64,000 nt of DNA from Moraxella cuniculi DSM 21768 (GCF_900156515.1 NZ_FTNU01000005.1:62001-126000), one strand, 5' to 3'. Shown: positions 8,960 to 19,459, counted from the stretch's first letter. Numbers and translations: made by a program. The notes: generated from the letters alone by a model not told the origin.

Positions 8960-10270
8960 TTAATACTGCTGCGAATTTCGCATTTGCTCAAGCTGTTGTA
9001 GCAGCTGCTGCAATTGCTCTATGTTTTGTGGCGTGCCTTGATTTTGAGCTGCTGGCTGCTGATCAAAATTTGGACGCTCTGCCAACTGTGCAGACAGATT
9101 AAGCGTCTTGTCTTGTCGCACGATGGTCAAAGACAGCGTACTGTTTGGAGATTTTTGTGCCACCATGCCGATGAGTGCATTGGCATCTTTAATCGGCGTA
9201 CCGTCAATGGCGGTGATGGTATCACCAACCTGCACGCCTGCCTTTGCCGCTGGGCCATCTTGCCAAACTCGTGCTACCACAGCCCCTGTGCGACTCTCAA
9301 TGCTTGTTGGGTTGTCAGTCGCTGGCATAATCTCGATACCAAGCCAGCCCTGACTGACCTTGCCCGTGGTGATTAGTGCATTCATCACGCGTTCGACAAT
9401 TTGCGTTGGAATGGCAAAGCCGATACCCATTGAGCCGCCAGAGCGTGAATAAATCGCCGTATTAATGCCAATCAATGCCCCATTGGCATCAACCAACGCA
9501 CCACCAGAATTACCGGGGTTGATTGCTGCATCCGTTTGGATAAAATCCTCAAAACTGCTAACGCCAATACCTGCACGCCCTGTTGCCGAAATAATGCCCT
9601 GCGTTACCGTCTGCCCCACGCCAAAGGGGTTGCCAATTGCCAATGCGACATCTCCGACACGAATCGGCTCGGCACGAAATGCCATCGGTACCAGATTATC
9701 CAGCTCAACACGAATCACCGCCAAATCACTGTCAGTATCACTACCCACCACTTTGGCTCGTGCCTTGCGACCATCATTAAATGCCACCGTAATCTCATCT
9801 GCCTGTGCAATCACATGGGCATTGGTAACGATGTAGCCATCTTTTGACACCACCACGCCAGAGCCTAAGCTACTGCCTTGATTTGGCGTGCCGCCGCCAT
9901 AGTATCGCTCCAAAAATTGTTGCAATACTGGGTCATTGGCATAAATCTGCCCACTGGTATTTTGCGTAGTGTAGATATTTACCACCGACTGTGCCGCACG
10001 ATTTACCGCTTCATAATACGAGCTGATGGGGGCAGGTGTATCAGGATTGGTGTTTTGTGTACTGTCAGCGATGGCAGGCTGCCATGTGTTTTTGGTATCA
10101 GTAAGCTCTTGGCTTGTCTCGACCTGTGGCGTTGCAGGCTTGGTAACAATGCTTGGGTTAAGCACCAAATATCCAATGATAATTGCAAACAGAGCAAGCA
10201 GCAGCCATGAAACAATCAACAAAACGCTCACGCCTGCCTGCGATTTGGCACAAGGAGGGATTTTTGACAT
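8960..10270 (-). CDS. Membrane-anchored HtrA-family serine protease (DegS/AlgW-like)
   Basis: This 436-residue trypsin-like HtrA protease has an N-terminal membrane helix (about 14-37), a protease domain and one PDZ domain (about 305-400). The triad is H152 (TNAHVIA), D182 (SDLAV) and S255 (NPGNSGGA). One PDZ plus an uncleaved anchor resembles DegS/AlgW, the site-1 protease that senses misfolded outer-membrane proteins and cleaves anti-sigma factors. DegP and DegQ have two PDZ domains and a signal peptide. The C-terminal 35 residues are Gln/Asn-rich, which is unusual. It is a single gene with its own terminator. Confidence 0.88.
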   Translation of the reverse strand: MSKIPPCAKSQAGVSVLLIVSWLLLALFAIIIGYLVLNPSIVTKPATPQVETSQELTDTKNTWQPAIADSTQNTNPDTPAPISSYYEAVNRAAQSVVNIYTTQNTSGQIYANDPVLQQFLERYYGGGTPNQGSSLGSGVVVSKDGYIVTNAHVIAQADEITVAFNDGRKARAKVVGSDTDSDLAVIRVELDNLVPMAFRAEPIRVGDVALAIGNPFGVGQTVTQGIISATGRAGIGVSSFEDFIQTDAAINPGNSGGALVDANGALIGINTAIYSRSGGSMGIGFAIPTQIVERVMNALITTGKVSQGWLGIEIMPATDNPTSIESRTGAVVARVWQDGPAAKAGVQVGDTITAIDGTPIKDANALIGMVAQKSPNSTLSLTIVRQDKTLNLSAQLAERPNFDQQPAAQNQGTPQNIEQLQQLLQQLEQMRNSQQY

Positions 10271-10398
10271 AGATTTTCCTACAGTATCCTATATTTAATA
10301 AAATTCTAGCACGAAAATCTTGCCAATTTATTAAGCAACTGTTGAATGATGATAAAATCTACTCACACCAAATGCCAAGCGATTCATCATCAGCACAA

Positions 10399-11466
10399 TC
10401 AAGGGGTAATTGGCACCAAGTCCAGAGCTGTTAATTCATCAAAACCAAACATAATGTTCATATTTTGTACCGCTTGACCTGCTGCACCTTTGACCAAATT
10501 ATCCTGCACCACCAAGATTGTCAGCATATCTGCCTGTTGATCGATGGCAATTCTTAGCTTATTGGAAGCCTTAACAGACCGAGTGTCAGGCAACACTCCA
10601 GAGGGCAGCACATCAACAAAATATTCGTGCTGATAGCTGCTGGCAAAATATGATTGCCAATCAACCTTTGAGCCTGTATCTGTCAATGGCACATGAATGG
10701 TGCTAAACATACCACGAATCATCGGCACCAAATGTGGCACAAAACGGATTTTTTTGGGGAATACTGCTGCCAAAATTTCATTAAGCCCCTGAGCAATCTC
10801 TGGTGTATGCCGATGCCCTGATACGCCATAAGCACTGAAATTATCAGCAACTTCTGCATAACTGATGGCAATTTTTCCTTGCCTGCCTGCTCCAGAAATG
10901 CCTGATTTGGCATCAATGATAATCCGCCCATCAACGACATTGCCCAGCTGTTTTTCAGCATCAATCACAGGCTTTAAGCCCAAAATTGCTGTTGTTGGAT
11001 AGCAGCCTGGGTTGGCAATCAAGGCAGCTTTGGCAATTTTTTCTCGATTCACTTCAGGCAAGCCATAAACCGCCTGTGCCAGTAATTCAGGGCAACTGTG
11101 CGTCATGCCATACCAATTGGCAAACTCATCAAGTGATTGCAGGCGAAAATCTGCACCCAAATCAATCACTTTAACACCGCTATTGACCAAGCTGGGTGCG
11201 TGGGTCATTGCCACGCCATGCGGTGTTGCAAAAAATACCAAGTCGCAAGTTTGTGCCATTTCATCAAACAACGCATCACTCATATCACAAAAATGCAACT
11301 GACTGACTGACCGCAAACTCGGAAAAATCTCACTGACAGCACGCCCTGCTTCAGCTCTGGAAGTTAAATAACGCACCTGCACATTGGGGTGCCGACTTAG
11401 GATTCTTAAGAGCTCAACCCCTGTATAGCCTGTGCCACCGACTATACCAACTGTAATTTGCTTCAT
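10399..11466 (-). CDS. argC: N-acetyl-gamma-glutamyl-phosphate reductase
   Basis: ArgC performs the NADPH-dependent third step of arginine biosynthesis, from N-acetylglutamyl phosphate to the semialdehyde. The nucleotide-binding motif VGIVGGTGYTGVELL is at the N-terminus, and the catalytic cysteine (about residue 155) lies in ANPGCYPTT. The start chosen, MKQITVGIVGG at 11466, fits the family. The frame continues 5 codons upstream through ATG (11478) to GTG (11481). No other arg gene is nearby. It precedes no obvious operon partner. Confidence 0.95.
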   Translation of the reverse strand: MKQITVGIVGGTGYTGVELLRILSRHPNVQVRYLTSRAEAGRAVSEIFPSLRSVSQLHFCDMSDALFDEMAQTCDLVFFATPHGVAMTHAPSLVNSGVKVIDLGADFRLQSLDEFANWYGMTHSCPELLAQAVYGLPEVNREKIAKAALIANPGCYPTTAILGLKPVIDAEKQLGNVVDGRIIIDAKSGISGAGRQGKIAISYAEVADNFSAYGVSGHRHTPEIAQGLNEILAAVFPKKIRFVPHLVPMIRGMFSTIHVPLTDTGSKVDWQSYFASSYQHEYFVDVLPSGVLPDTRSVKASNKLRIAIDQQADMLTILVVQDNLVKGAAGQAVQNMNIMFGFDELTALDLVPITP

Positions 11467-11554
11467 ACCATCACCCATCACTTTGATTTAATTTTAACCA
11501 TCTTAGCCGAAGTTTATGAAAATTGCAAATTGCATTTGTGGGTTCTATCAAGCC

Positions 11555-11583
11555 TTAAAAAAATCCCCAAGCAGGCTTGGGGA
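11555..11583 (-). terminator. Terminator of hemE
   Basis: On the minus strand TCCCCAAG pairs with CTTGGGGA around a 4-nt loop, followed by a T run. It lies 16 bp downstream of the hemE stop. Confidence 0.88.
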
Positions 11584-11598
11584 GATAAGTTTGACAAA

Positions 11599-12672
11599 CT
11601 ACAGCTGATAGTCATGCACCGCATCAATAAATGCCTTGGCATGATCAGGGTCTGACCATTGAGTGATACCATGACCAAAATTGGCAATATAACCTGTTTT
11701 TTCGCCCAATACATAAGCATCATCTAGCATGCGGCGAACCTCGCAAGCAATGGCATTCGGCGTACCATAAATGGTTGCAGGATCAAGGTTGCCTTGCAGG
11801 GCTTTTTTGGCATTTAGTGCATGCAATGTGTGGCGTGCCTTGTCCAATGGCATGGTCCAATCCAGCCCCAATGCGTCCGCTTGACTGTCCGCCTGAATAT
11901 CCAGCCACAGCCCGCCACCTTTGGTGAACAATACCACAGGCACATCAGGGTGTTGTGATTTTAAGCGATTGACAATATCACGGTTATAAGCATGGCTAAA
12001 CTCAGCAAATTGACGATGCCCCAACGCACCGCCCCAGCTGTCAAAAATCTGCACCAGCTGAGCCCCTGCAACAATTTGTGCATCCAAATAATCAACCACC
12101 GCATCAGCAATCTTGCCAAGCAGTGCGTGCAGCAACTCTGGTGTCTGATACATCATCTGCTTACTGTGGCGAAACTCACGGCTAGAGCCGCCCTCTATCA
12201 TATAAGTCGCCAAAGTCCACGGCGAGCCACTAAAGCCAAACAGTGGCACTTGCCCATTTAATGCATTACGAATACTTGTTACCGCCTTTAGCACATAATC
12301 AAGCGATGCCTGCGTATCAATCTTGGGCAAGGCGGCAATATCCGCCTCGGTGCGTGTGGTTTTTTTAAGTTTTGGGCCCTCACCTTCGGCAAAATACAAC
12401 CCCAACCCAAAAGCATCAGGAATGGTCAGAATATCACTGAATAAAATCGCTGCATCCAACTCAAAACGACGAAGTGGCTGCAAAGTAACTTCGGTTGCCT
12501 TATCGGTGTCTTTGCACAAGCTCAAAAAATCCCCCGCCTGACTACGCACCTGCTTATATTCTGGCAAATAACGCCCTGCCTGACGCATCATCCAAACAGG
12601 GGTCGTATCCACAGGTTCAAAACGCATTGCACGCAAAATACGGTCGTTTTTTAAAGGGGTAAATTCTGACAT
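11599..12672 (-). CDS. hemE: Uroporphyrinogen decarboxylase
   Basis: HemE decarboxylates uroporphyrinogen III to coproporphyrinogen III in haem synthesis. The 357-residue length is normal. Family motifs are [15 protein letters not shown] near the N-terminus, [12 protein letters not shown] carrying the active-site aspartate, and [14 protein letters not shown] with GGSS. It follows the toxin-antitoxin pair on the same strand with an 88-bp gap and has its own terminator. Confidence 0.97.
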   Translation of the reverse strand: MSEFTPLKNDRILRAMRFEPVDTTPVWMMRQAGRYLPEYKQVRSQAGDFLSLCKDTDKATEVTLQPLRRFELDAAILFSDILTIPDAFGLGLYFAEGEGPKLKKTTRTEADIAALPKIDTQASLDYVLKAVTSIRNALNGQVPLFGFSGSPWTLATYMIEGGSSREFRHSKQMMYQTPELLHALLGKIADAVVDYLDAQIVAGAQLVQIFDSWGGALGHRQFAEFSHAYNRDIVNRLKSQHPDVPVVLFTKGGGLWLDIQADSQADALGLDWTMPLDKARHTLHALNAKKALQGNLDPATIYGTPNAIACEVRRMLDDAYVLGEKTGYIANFGHGITQWSDPDHAKAFIDAVHDYQL

Positions 12673-12760
12673 AAAATTCTCTTTACTGGTTTAAAATTCA
12701 AGAATATACATTTGTAAATCACACTCAGTTTGTGCAATTGTAGCAATTATTAATTTGCAA

Positions 12761-13486
12761 TCAACCCAGCATATCTAGCTGGCGTTTATTTTGCAAGCTT
12801 TTATTAAAGGCAGAAGTATTATCCACTTTATAATCATCATACAGTGTCAAAAAATCGTCTTTATTGCCAATCTTATCCATCAGACCTCTTTTGTGCAAAC
12901 ACACAAATAATGCCACCGCATAAGCCTGACAATTGATAGAGTTTTTTGGATTAAACTCAATATCGGTAAACGCTGTAAATTGCAATAATTCATCATGCAA
13001 ATGTTTATTTTGGTTAAGTGCATTGACATACAACCAATCATAAAAAGCAGTTTTTGGATTTAAATCCCACTGACGATTGCCAAGCCAAACGAACTGCAAT
13101 AGCTCGCCTGAGGTTGATAATCGTTCGTCCTTTTTTGCCTGTCGAGAAGACACACTTTCATTCATCAAGTCCACAAAAGGCCCGCCTTTTTCAAACACCT
13201 TACTTGACTGATATGCCTGCTCAACACTATAACGTTTGCCGCTTGGGTTGGTAATCATCAAATTAAAGGCACTTAAACTTCTTCCTAGACTGTCTTCAGA
13301 TTTACTTGAAACCTCAAGTATATATTTTACTTCAGTAGAACTTTGTAAAAATGCCTCATGCAAAGAACGAATCGAAGCCTGTTTCTGCACCAAAGATAAA
13401 CCTGAATAAAACTTAAATTCCACAAGCTTTACTTCAACAAGCGTATCGCCATTAATACATGGGGTGTATACTGGTCTTTTTGCCAT
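12761..13486 (-). CDS. NADAR-family antitoxin associated with DarT1
   Basis: This 241-residue protein matches the DarT1-associated NADAR antitoxin type in my reading. It has the N-terminus MAKRPVY, the segments LGRSLSAFNLMI, KTAFYDWLYVNAL and FTDIEFNPKNSINCQA. NADAR proteins are ADP-ribosyl-glycohydrolases that remove ADP-ribose from guanine bases, reversing the DNA modification made by DarT1 toxins. A strong Shine-Dalgarno sequence (AAGGAGGG) precedes the ATG, and the start lies 9 bp after the toxin stop codon, as expected for a coupled toxin-antitoxin operon. The frame is intact even though the upstream toxin gene is out of frame. Confidence 0.82.
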   Translation of the reverse strand: MAKRPVYTPCINGDTLVEVKLVEFKFYSGLSLVQKQASIRSLHEAFLQSSTEVKYILEVSSKSEDSLGRSLSAFNLMITNPSGKRYSVEQAYQSSKVFEKGGPFVDLMNESVSSRQAKKDERLSTSGELLQFVWLGNRQWDLNPKTAFYDWLYVNALNQNKHLHDELLQFTAFTDIEFNPKNSINCQAYAVALFVCLHKRGLMDKIGNKDDFLTLYDDYKVDNTSAFNKSLQNKRQLDMLG

Positions 13487-13495
13487 GCACCCTCC

Positions 13496-14273
13496 TTATT
13501 CGCCAACAATTCGTTGATTAAAAAAATCAAAATCTTGATTAGCTAAAATACAGTTTAGAGCATAATAATTACTTTGAAAACGGTGCATATGATCCATATT
13601 GTCAAAAACACAAAACTTAACATAATCAGGTTCTATGCCCTCCAAGCAAATCACCTCAGCCTGCACATCAGTTGGATGGTGTGCTGATAGGTTTATCCGC
13701 CTTAGCAAAATACCTTTTTTGCTATAAACCTCATCAGCAAACATGGCAGCAAAAATCTCATGCGATTCAAAGACAGTCTGTTCATATTGCCTATAAAACC
13801 CACAGGCAGCATTACTTGGAAAGAACAAACAATTTTTCTCATATAAAACTTTGGAACTAATTGCTAACACAACCCAATTAATCTGTGGGTATTTTTTGCG
13901 ATAAGTATAAAACATTTTGCTATTAGGGAAAGAAACCGATAGGCAAACTCCATTTAAAAAATTATCTGCTCTGTCTTTATCAAAATACTGATAATTACCA
14001 TATCCATCCAATACCTTCCTAGATAACAAGCCATATTGTAAAATCTTTGTAAGATTGTACAAGCTGGTGAAATGCGTTAGGAACTGGATATTTCTCTGCT
14101 TTACAATATGGTAAATATTTCTTTTGTTTATCAGTTCATCAGTCAGCCAAGGTAAAAACCTATCAATATCATCAAAATGCTCAAAATACCATTTTTTTAC
14201 CGAAGGATTCCAACGCCCCCCCCTTTGCCTTCACCACATCTTTTTGGGCATAAGGCACATTCAAAAAATACAT
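13496..14273 (-). CDS. darT: DarT1-type DNA ADP-ribosyltransferase toxin with N-terminal DUF5710-like module; frameshifted at a G8 tract
   Basis: Translation should start at the ATG at 14273, where AAGGAG lies 5 bp upstream and 5 bp beyond the obg stop. That frame reads MYFLNVPYAQKDVVKAKGG, a DUF5710-like beginning, into a run of eight G and then ends at 14181 after 30 codons. Losing one G continues into RWNPSVKKWYF and on to the toxin domain, giving 258 residues. In that ON form the module spans about 1-45 and the DarT (DUF4433) domain about 60-258. The domain shows FLTHFTSLYNL, LSVSFPNSKMFYTYR and the presumed catalytic Glu in DVQAEVICL (residue 206). DarT1 toxins attach ADP-ribose from NAD+ to guanines in DNA. 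Without the first module, only a TTG at 14062 inside the HFTSLYN motif could start this domain, which is unlikely. It may be phase-OFF, a pseudogene, or a sequencing error. Confidence 0.82.
14216..14223. repeat. Poly-C/poly-G tract of 8 inside the toxin gene
   Basis: Eight C on the given strand (eight G in the coding strand) sit between codon 17 and the RWNP codons of the darT-like gene. It is the longest G/C homopolymer I noticed in the window. Seven or ten G would join the two reading frames; eight or nine break them. Tracts of this kind are typical slipped-strand phase-variation switches. Confidence 0.9.
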
Positions 14274-14288
14274 TTCAACTCCTTAAAA

Positions 14289-15518
<1,230 letters not shown>

Positions 15519-15634
15519 TCAGTTGATTATCATTGTAGCATATTTATGGCAGGTTTGCTTGGCAAAAACAAATCATGCAAAATATAACAATCAATCCTTG
15601 TACTGAATTTTAATGTTTAATTCAAAACCAACAA

Positions 15635-15660
15635 AAAAACAGCCAAACCTGACTGTTTTT
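15635..15660 (-). terminator. Terminator after lemA
   Basis: AAAAACAG pairs with CTGTTTTT around a 10-nt loop, with a T run on the minus strand, 20 bp downstream of the lemA stop. Confidence 0.75.
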
Positions 15661-15680
15661 ATTGAAAATAAAATAAAAAA

Positions 15681-16385
15681 TTAATCCTGATTGGTACTGT
15701 CTTTATTACCCGATTGTACATTTGGATTTTTTTCATACTCCTGTCTGCGTTGCAAGACTTCTACATTTTTATTTACAAGCTCTTGTCCAGTTTCAAGTCC
15801 TTGTTTAGCCTTATCTTGTATCTTATTAAATGCATCACCAATTGATTGAGTTTGCTTTGCCATGATCTGTTGCAGCACTTCACTGTCATCACGCTCAAAC
15901 ACCTGTGCTTTATGCAAAAATTCATCTTCATTATCTTCATAATACGGTGCTATACCAAAGGATAACTTTTGTGCTATCAGTACAGCAGGGAAGCGATTTC
16001 TTTCTCTGTTATAGATATTGACAGTTTCATTATACTTTATTCGCCGATCTAAAATCTGTTGCTCAACAGCCTCAAGTTGTTGCATGAGATGCAAATAGGT
16101 TTGATTTGCTCTAAGTTCTGGATGCGATTGCGACAATGCCCTGATATCTTGTAGTGAGCTTGAATTTTGACTGATACTAATCTGAACAGTTTTTTCATGG
16201 TCTTGATATTCTTTAGCAATGCTATAGACTTGTTGTATCAAATCACGACGCTTTTTTAATGCCGCTTGCAAATTTGATAACTGCTGGCGAATATCTTGCA
16301 TTCTAGCTTGCAAGTTGTTATAAATTGACATCAACCATACTGCCAAGCCAATAACAATGATAAGTAAACTGATAACCAAACTCAT
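15681..16385 (-). CDS. LemA-family membrane protein
   Basis: This 234-residue protein starts with one membrane helix (about 2-25, SLVISLLIIVIGLAVWLM). A helical LemA domain follows, with IYNNLQARMQDIRQQLSN, LKKRRDLIQQVYSIAKEY and, near 130-150, the conserved RIKYNETVNIYNRE followed by FPAVL. LemA proteins are envelope proteins of unclear function, with the coil facing the periplasm or outside. The open frame runs 28 codons further upstream, but the Met at 16385 directly precedes the helix. The C-terminal third is Gln/Asn/Glu-rich and predicted to be coiled. It lies between gap and obg on the same strand. Confidence 0.82.
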   Translation of the reverse strand: MSLVISLLIIVIGLAVWLMSIYNNLQARMQDIRQQLSNLQAALKKRRDLIQQVYSIAKEYQDHEKTVQISISQNSSSLQDIRALSQSHPELRANQTYLHLMQQLEAVEQQILDRRIKYNETVNIYNRERNRFPAVLIAQKLSFGIAPYYEDNEDEFLHKAQVFERDDSEVLQQIMAKQTQSIGDAFNKIQDKAKQGLETGQELVNKNVEVLQRRQEYEKNPNVQSGNKDSTNQD

Positions 16386-16519
16386 AATAAATTCTCGTCT
16401 TATATTTCTATTCAAATCATGAATAGTATCTACCCAGCAATCAAATGGCATGGTGGCAAAAACACACAAACTAAGTTGCCAATCGCCTAACAGCTGACAA
16501 CTTAGACCAGCTCACATGA

Positions 16520-17863
16520 TTACTTTGCCATCTCTTCGGCAACACGAATCACCTGCGTGCTGTAGCCCATTTCGTTATCATACCACACATACAAAGTTGC
16601 ACGATTGGCTTCGGCGATGGTTGCTTTGGCATCAAAAATGGCAACTTTTTCTGAGCCGACAAAATCAGTCGATACTGCCTCTGGTGAATCAGAATAGGCA
16701 ATTTGCTCTTGCCACTGCTGGCTTTGTGATTTTTCCTGAATAAAGGCATTGAGCGACTCGGCATTGCCCACTGCTTTATCAAAATTAAGATTCAAGATTG
16801 CCAAAGAAACATTTGGCGTTGGCACACGAATGGCATTGCCAGACAATTTACCTTTTAACTCTGGAATGGCTTTGGCAACCGCTGATGCCGCCCCTGTGCT
16901 AGTCATCACCATGTTCAGCGGTGCTGCACGGCCACGGCGATCGGCTTTGTGGTGATTGTCCACAAGGTTTTGATCATTGGTAAAGGCATGAATCGTCTCC
17001 ATGTGGCCATTGATGATGCCATATTCGTCATGCAATACTTTCAGCGTTGGCGTGATGGCATTGGTGGTGCAGCTGGCGGCAGATACGATGGTGTCAGTAC
17101 CGATTGTTTGATGATTGACACCGTAGACAATGTTTTTGATTTCGCCTTTGGCTGGTGCTGTCAGTAGCACCTTTGCCACACCTTTGCTTGCCAAATGTTT
17201 GCCCAGCCCTGCTTCATCCTTCCATTTGCCTGTATTGTCAATGACGATGGCATTATTGATGCCATGTGCTGTATAATCCACCTCGCTCGGATCGGCTGCA
17301 TAGATAATCTTAACAAAACGACCATTAACAATCATGCCGTTATTTTCGGTGTCAATTTGCACCGAACCATCAAACCACCCATGCACCGAATCACGCTCTA
17401 GCAGTGAGGCACGCTTGGCAAGGTCGCCCTCACCTGCTGGACGCACCACGATTGCTTTTAGTTGCAAGCCTTTGTCAGAAGCAGGACGGCTCATTAATAA
17501 TCTTGCCAAAATACGGCCAATGCGACCAAATCCATACAGCACCACATCGGTTGCCCCCAGCTCATCACCACTGGTGAAGTCCGCCACAGACTTGCCTGCA
17601 CGCACCGCTTGGGCGATATCAATGGCTGTGTTGCTGATGGCTGCTTCATTTAATGCCTGTGCCAAGGAGAGCGTATCAGCCACCGCAAGTTCTGCTGCAT
17701 CATGCAGTGCAATGATGGTTGCCACATCTAGGCGTACACGCTCGCCCAAAAATGTCAGCTGCACTTGTCTTTTTGCCAATGAACTCAAAGCAACCAACAG
17801 CTCAACCGCTTGTGATTCTTGATTTTTACGAGCTGATAAATGGGTAGAATATAAGTCTGACAT
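16520..17863 (-). CDS. gap: Glyceraldehyde-3-phosphate dehydrogenase, long form with N-terminal extension
   Basis: This 447-residue GAPDH catalyses NAD(P)-dependent interconversion of glyceraldehyde-3-phosphate and 1,3-bisphosphoglycerate. The Rossmann motif LYGFGRIGR begins at about residue 109, the catalytic Cys265 lies in SAASCTTNAITP, and the C-terminal WYDNEMGYS is intact. The first 105 residues form a helical extension absent from the standard GAPDH of about 335 residues. Long forms like this occur in Pseudomonas and Acinetobacter relatives, where they are thought to work in gluconeogenesis. AAGGA lies 8 bp before the ATG, and a strong promoter lies 58-86 bp upstream. Confidence 0.95.
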   Translation of the reverse strand: MSDLYSTHLSARKNQESQAVELLVALSSLAKRQVQLTFLGERVRLDVATIIALHDAAELAVADTLSLAQALNEAAISNTAIDIAQAVRAGKSVADFTSGDELGATDVVLYGFGRIGRILARLLMSRPASDKGLQLKAIVVRPAGEGDLAKRASLLERDSVHGWFDGSVQIDTENNGMIVNGRFVKIIYAADPSEVDYTAHGINNAIVIDNTGKWKDEAGLGKHLASKGVAKVLLTAPAKGEIKNIVYGVNHQTIGTDTIVSAASCTTNAITPTLKVLHDEYGIINGHMETIHAFTNDQNLVDNHHKADRRGRAAPLNMVMTSTGAASAVAKAIPELKGKLSGNAIRVPTPNVSLAILNLNFDKAVGNAESLNAFIQEKSQSQQWQEQIAYSDSPEAVSTDFVGSEKVAIFDAKATIAEANRATLYVWYDNEMGYSTQVIRVAEEMAK

Positions 17864-18265
17864 AGCTTCGTCCTTTTGATGATGAATTAATCATGAATAC
17901 AAAAATAATAAAACACCCAAATTATAAAATAATCTGGGCGGCTTGGCAATGTTAATTTATTTTTGAAATATGGGTATTTTTTATAAAAATATATAAAATT
18001 TAAGACGATTAAATTTAAGATAATTTATCACAACTACCGCACTGATAATGCTTTAACCAAGTATCATTATTTAATCAAAAATGCCAGTTAATAAATTTGG
18101 CATATCATACAAGCCATCACAACTCCTGCAATGTATCTATTTTAAATCAATCAATTTACTTATTAAACAAAGCCACTTCAAGCAATGCCCATCAAATCAT
18201 CAGCCTTGCAAATTGCATGGCGGTTATCAATTTAAATATAAATATTATCTTAATAATCTATAAAT
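17864..18265. other. 402-bp AT-rich spacer with the gap promoter
   Basis: Apart from the gap promoter at 17921-17949 I see only AT-rich sequence and no supported gene. Confidence 0.6.
17921..17949 (-). promoter_or_regulatory. Sigma-70 promoter of gap
   Basis: On the minus strand TTGCCA (5 of 6 to TTGACA, 17944-17949) and a perfect TATAAT (17921-17926) are separated by exactly 17 bp. They point at gap, whose ATG is 58 bp downstream of the -10. Confidence 0.7.
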
Positions 18266-19351
18266 TTATGTTAATAATCTACGAATGCCAGCAATCGCCC
18301 TTGCACCATAGGATTTGGCAATTGGCAAATGTTCAATTTTCATACCACCCAAAGCAATACATGGCACATCGCACAATTCATTGAGCATTGCAAATCTCTC
18401 CCAGCCCAGCCCTTCGCTCTTTTGATGGCTGTCGGTTGGCAAAACTGGCGAAACCAATGCCGCCAACACACGGCGTGATTTGGCAAGATGGTTGGCACGA
18501 TAAGCCTCCTGTTCATCATGCACACCAAGCAACAAAACCACATCATCACGCATCTGCTCGGGGTTGTTGGCAAAATATTCAAGCTCATCAGCGGTCAGCT
18601 TCACCATCACACCCTTTGTAAGCTCTGACAAACTGGAATCATCGCACAACTGCTGATAAACAGCGTAACGAACAACCCACCCAATATCCTTGCGTATATT
18701 TTTTATTTTTTTTAAAATATCAATATCAGTATTTTCGTCTGACTGACTACGCAAATAAACCAAAGCATCTTTTGGCAAGCGATTGACATAATACGCCACA
18801 AAAGCATCGGTATCTACAAACTGATGAAGAGCATGACTAACATACAAAGTATCTGGCAGATTAAGCCAGTCAAGAATCACAGCATTGGCAGCAGGCAGAC
18901 TATCTTTATGCTTAATGAGCGTTGGCATATCAAACCAGTGCAGCGACTGCCCCTCTAGACCTGTATGCTGCTGACGCAGAAAATGATAATTTTCTTTATT
19001 AAGTTTTGCTTCATAAATATGCAAAATAACAGCCCTATCGCCATAATCATGGTTAATCCTACCAATAAAAACCATCTGGTCGGTTTTTAATGACAAACCA
19101 ATCTCTTCTTGTATCTCGCGAACCAAGGCGGATTTGGCGGATTCGCCATGGCAAATCTTACCACCAACAAACTCAAACTTACCCCCTTGGTGTTGATGCT
19201 GCTGTCTAAGAGCAAGCAAAAACCACTCCTGATAACGCAATACCGCTACCGCTACCGCCAATAAGCTTTGCTTTTTTGGTTGCGTGTCTGCCACTTGCTT
19301 GGTGCAAAACTCTGGTGGATTTTGTGCTTTGTTTGAGTTATTTTGGTTCAT
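18266..19351 (-). CDS. Bifunctional Nudix hydrolase / ThiE-TenI-like protein (MutT-type)
   Basis: This 361-residue fusion has an N-terminal Nudix domain (about 28-160), with the full box G64-x5-E70-x7-REIQEEIGL, that would hydrolyse oxidised nucleoside triphosphates as MutT does. A C-terminal domain related to thiamine-phosphate synthase follows (about 175-361), with LVSPVLPTDSHQ and IALGGMKIEHLPIAKSYGARAIAGI. Such fusions are common in gamma-proteobacteria and usually annotated as 8-oxo-dGTP diphosphatase. The middle part (170-285) is poorly conserved, so thiamine-phosphate synthase activity is doubtful. The gene is divergent from hemP. Confidence 0.88.
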   Translation of the reverse strand: MNQNNSNKAQNPPEFCTKQVADTQPKKQSLLAVAVAVLRYQEWFLLALRQQHQHQGGKFEFVGGKICHGESAKSALVREIQEEIGLSLKTDQMVFIGRINHDYGDRAVILHIYEAKLNKENYHFLRQQHTGLEGQSLHWFDMPTLIKHKDSLPAANAVILDWLNLPDTLYVSHALHQFVDTDAFVAYYVNRLPKDALVYLRSQSDENTDIDILKKIKNIRKDIGWVVRYAVYQQLCDDSSLSELTKGVMVKLTADELEYFANNPEQMRDDVVLLLGVHDEQEAYRANHLAKSRRVLAALVSPVLPTDSHQKSEGLGWERFAMLNELCDVPCIALGGMKIEHLPIAKSYGARAIAGIRRLLT

Positions 19352-19444
19352 AATTGCTTTATTTTCAATAAGTTACAAAATTTTTTGATAATTTTTATCA
19401 TTTGGGTTTGCATTTTTTTGAAATTTTGCTATTATATCAACAAA

Positions 19445-19459
19445 TGATAATTGTTATTG
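19445..19459. promoter_or_regulatory. Candidate Fur box upstream of hemP
   Basis: TGATAAT-T-GTTATTG has a perfect left half and 4 of 7 matches in the right half of the 7-1-7 Fur consensus. A -10-like TATCAT lies at 19472-19477. It fits iron repression of haemin uptake. Confidence 0.5.

Noticed and set aside
13496-14062. DarT-like domain as a stand-alone 188-residue gene starting at a TTG
   Set aside because: The TTG lies inside the conserved HFTSLYN motif and has no Shine-Dalgarno sequence. The upstream sequence continues the same domain in frame back to the G tract, so the start must be upstream at 14273.
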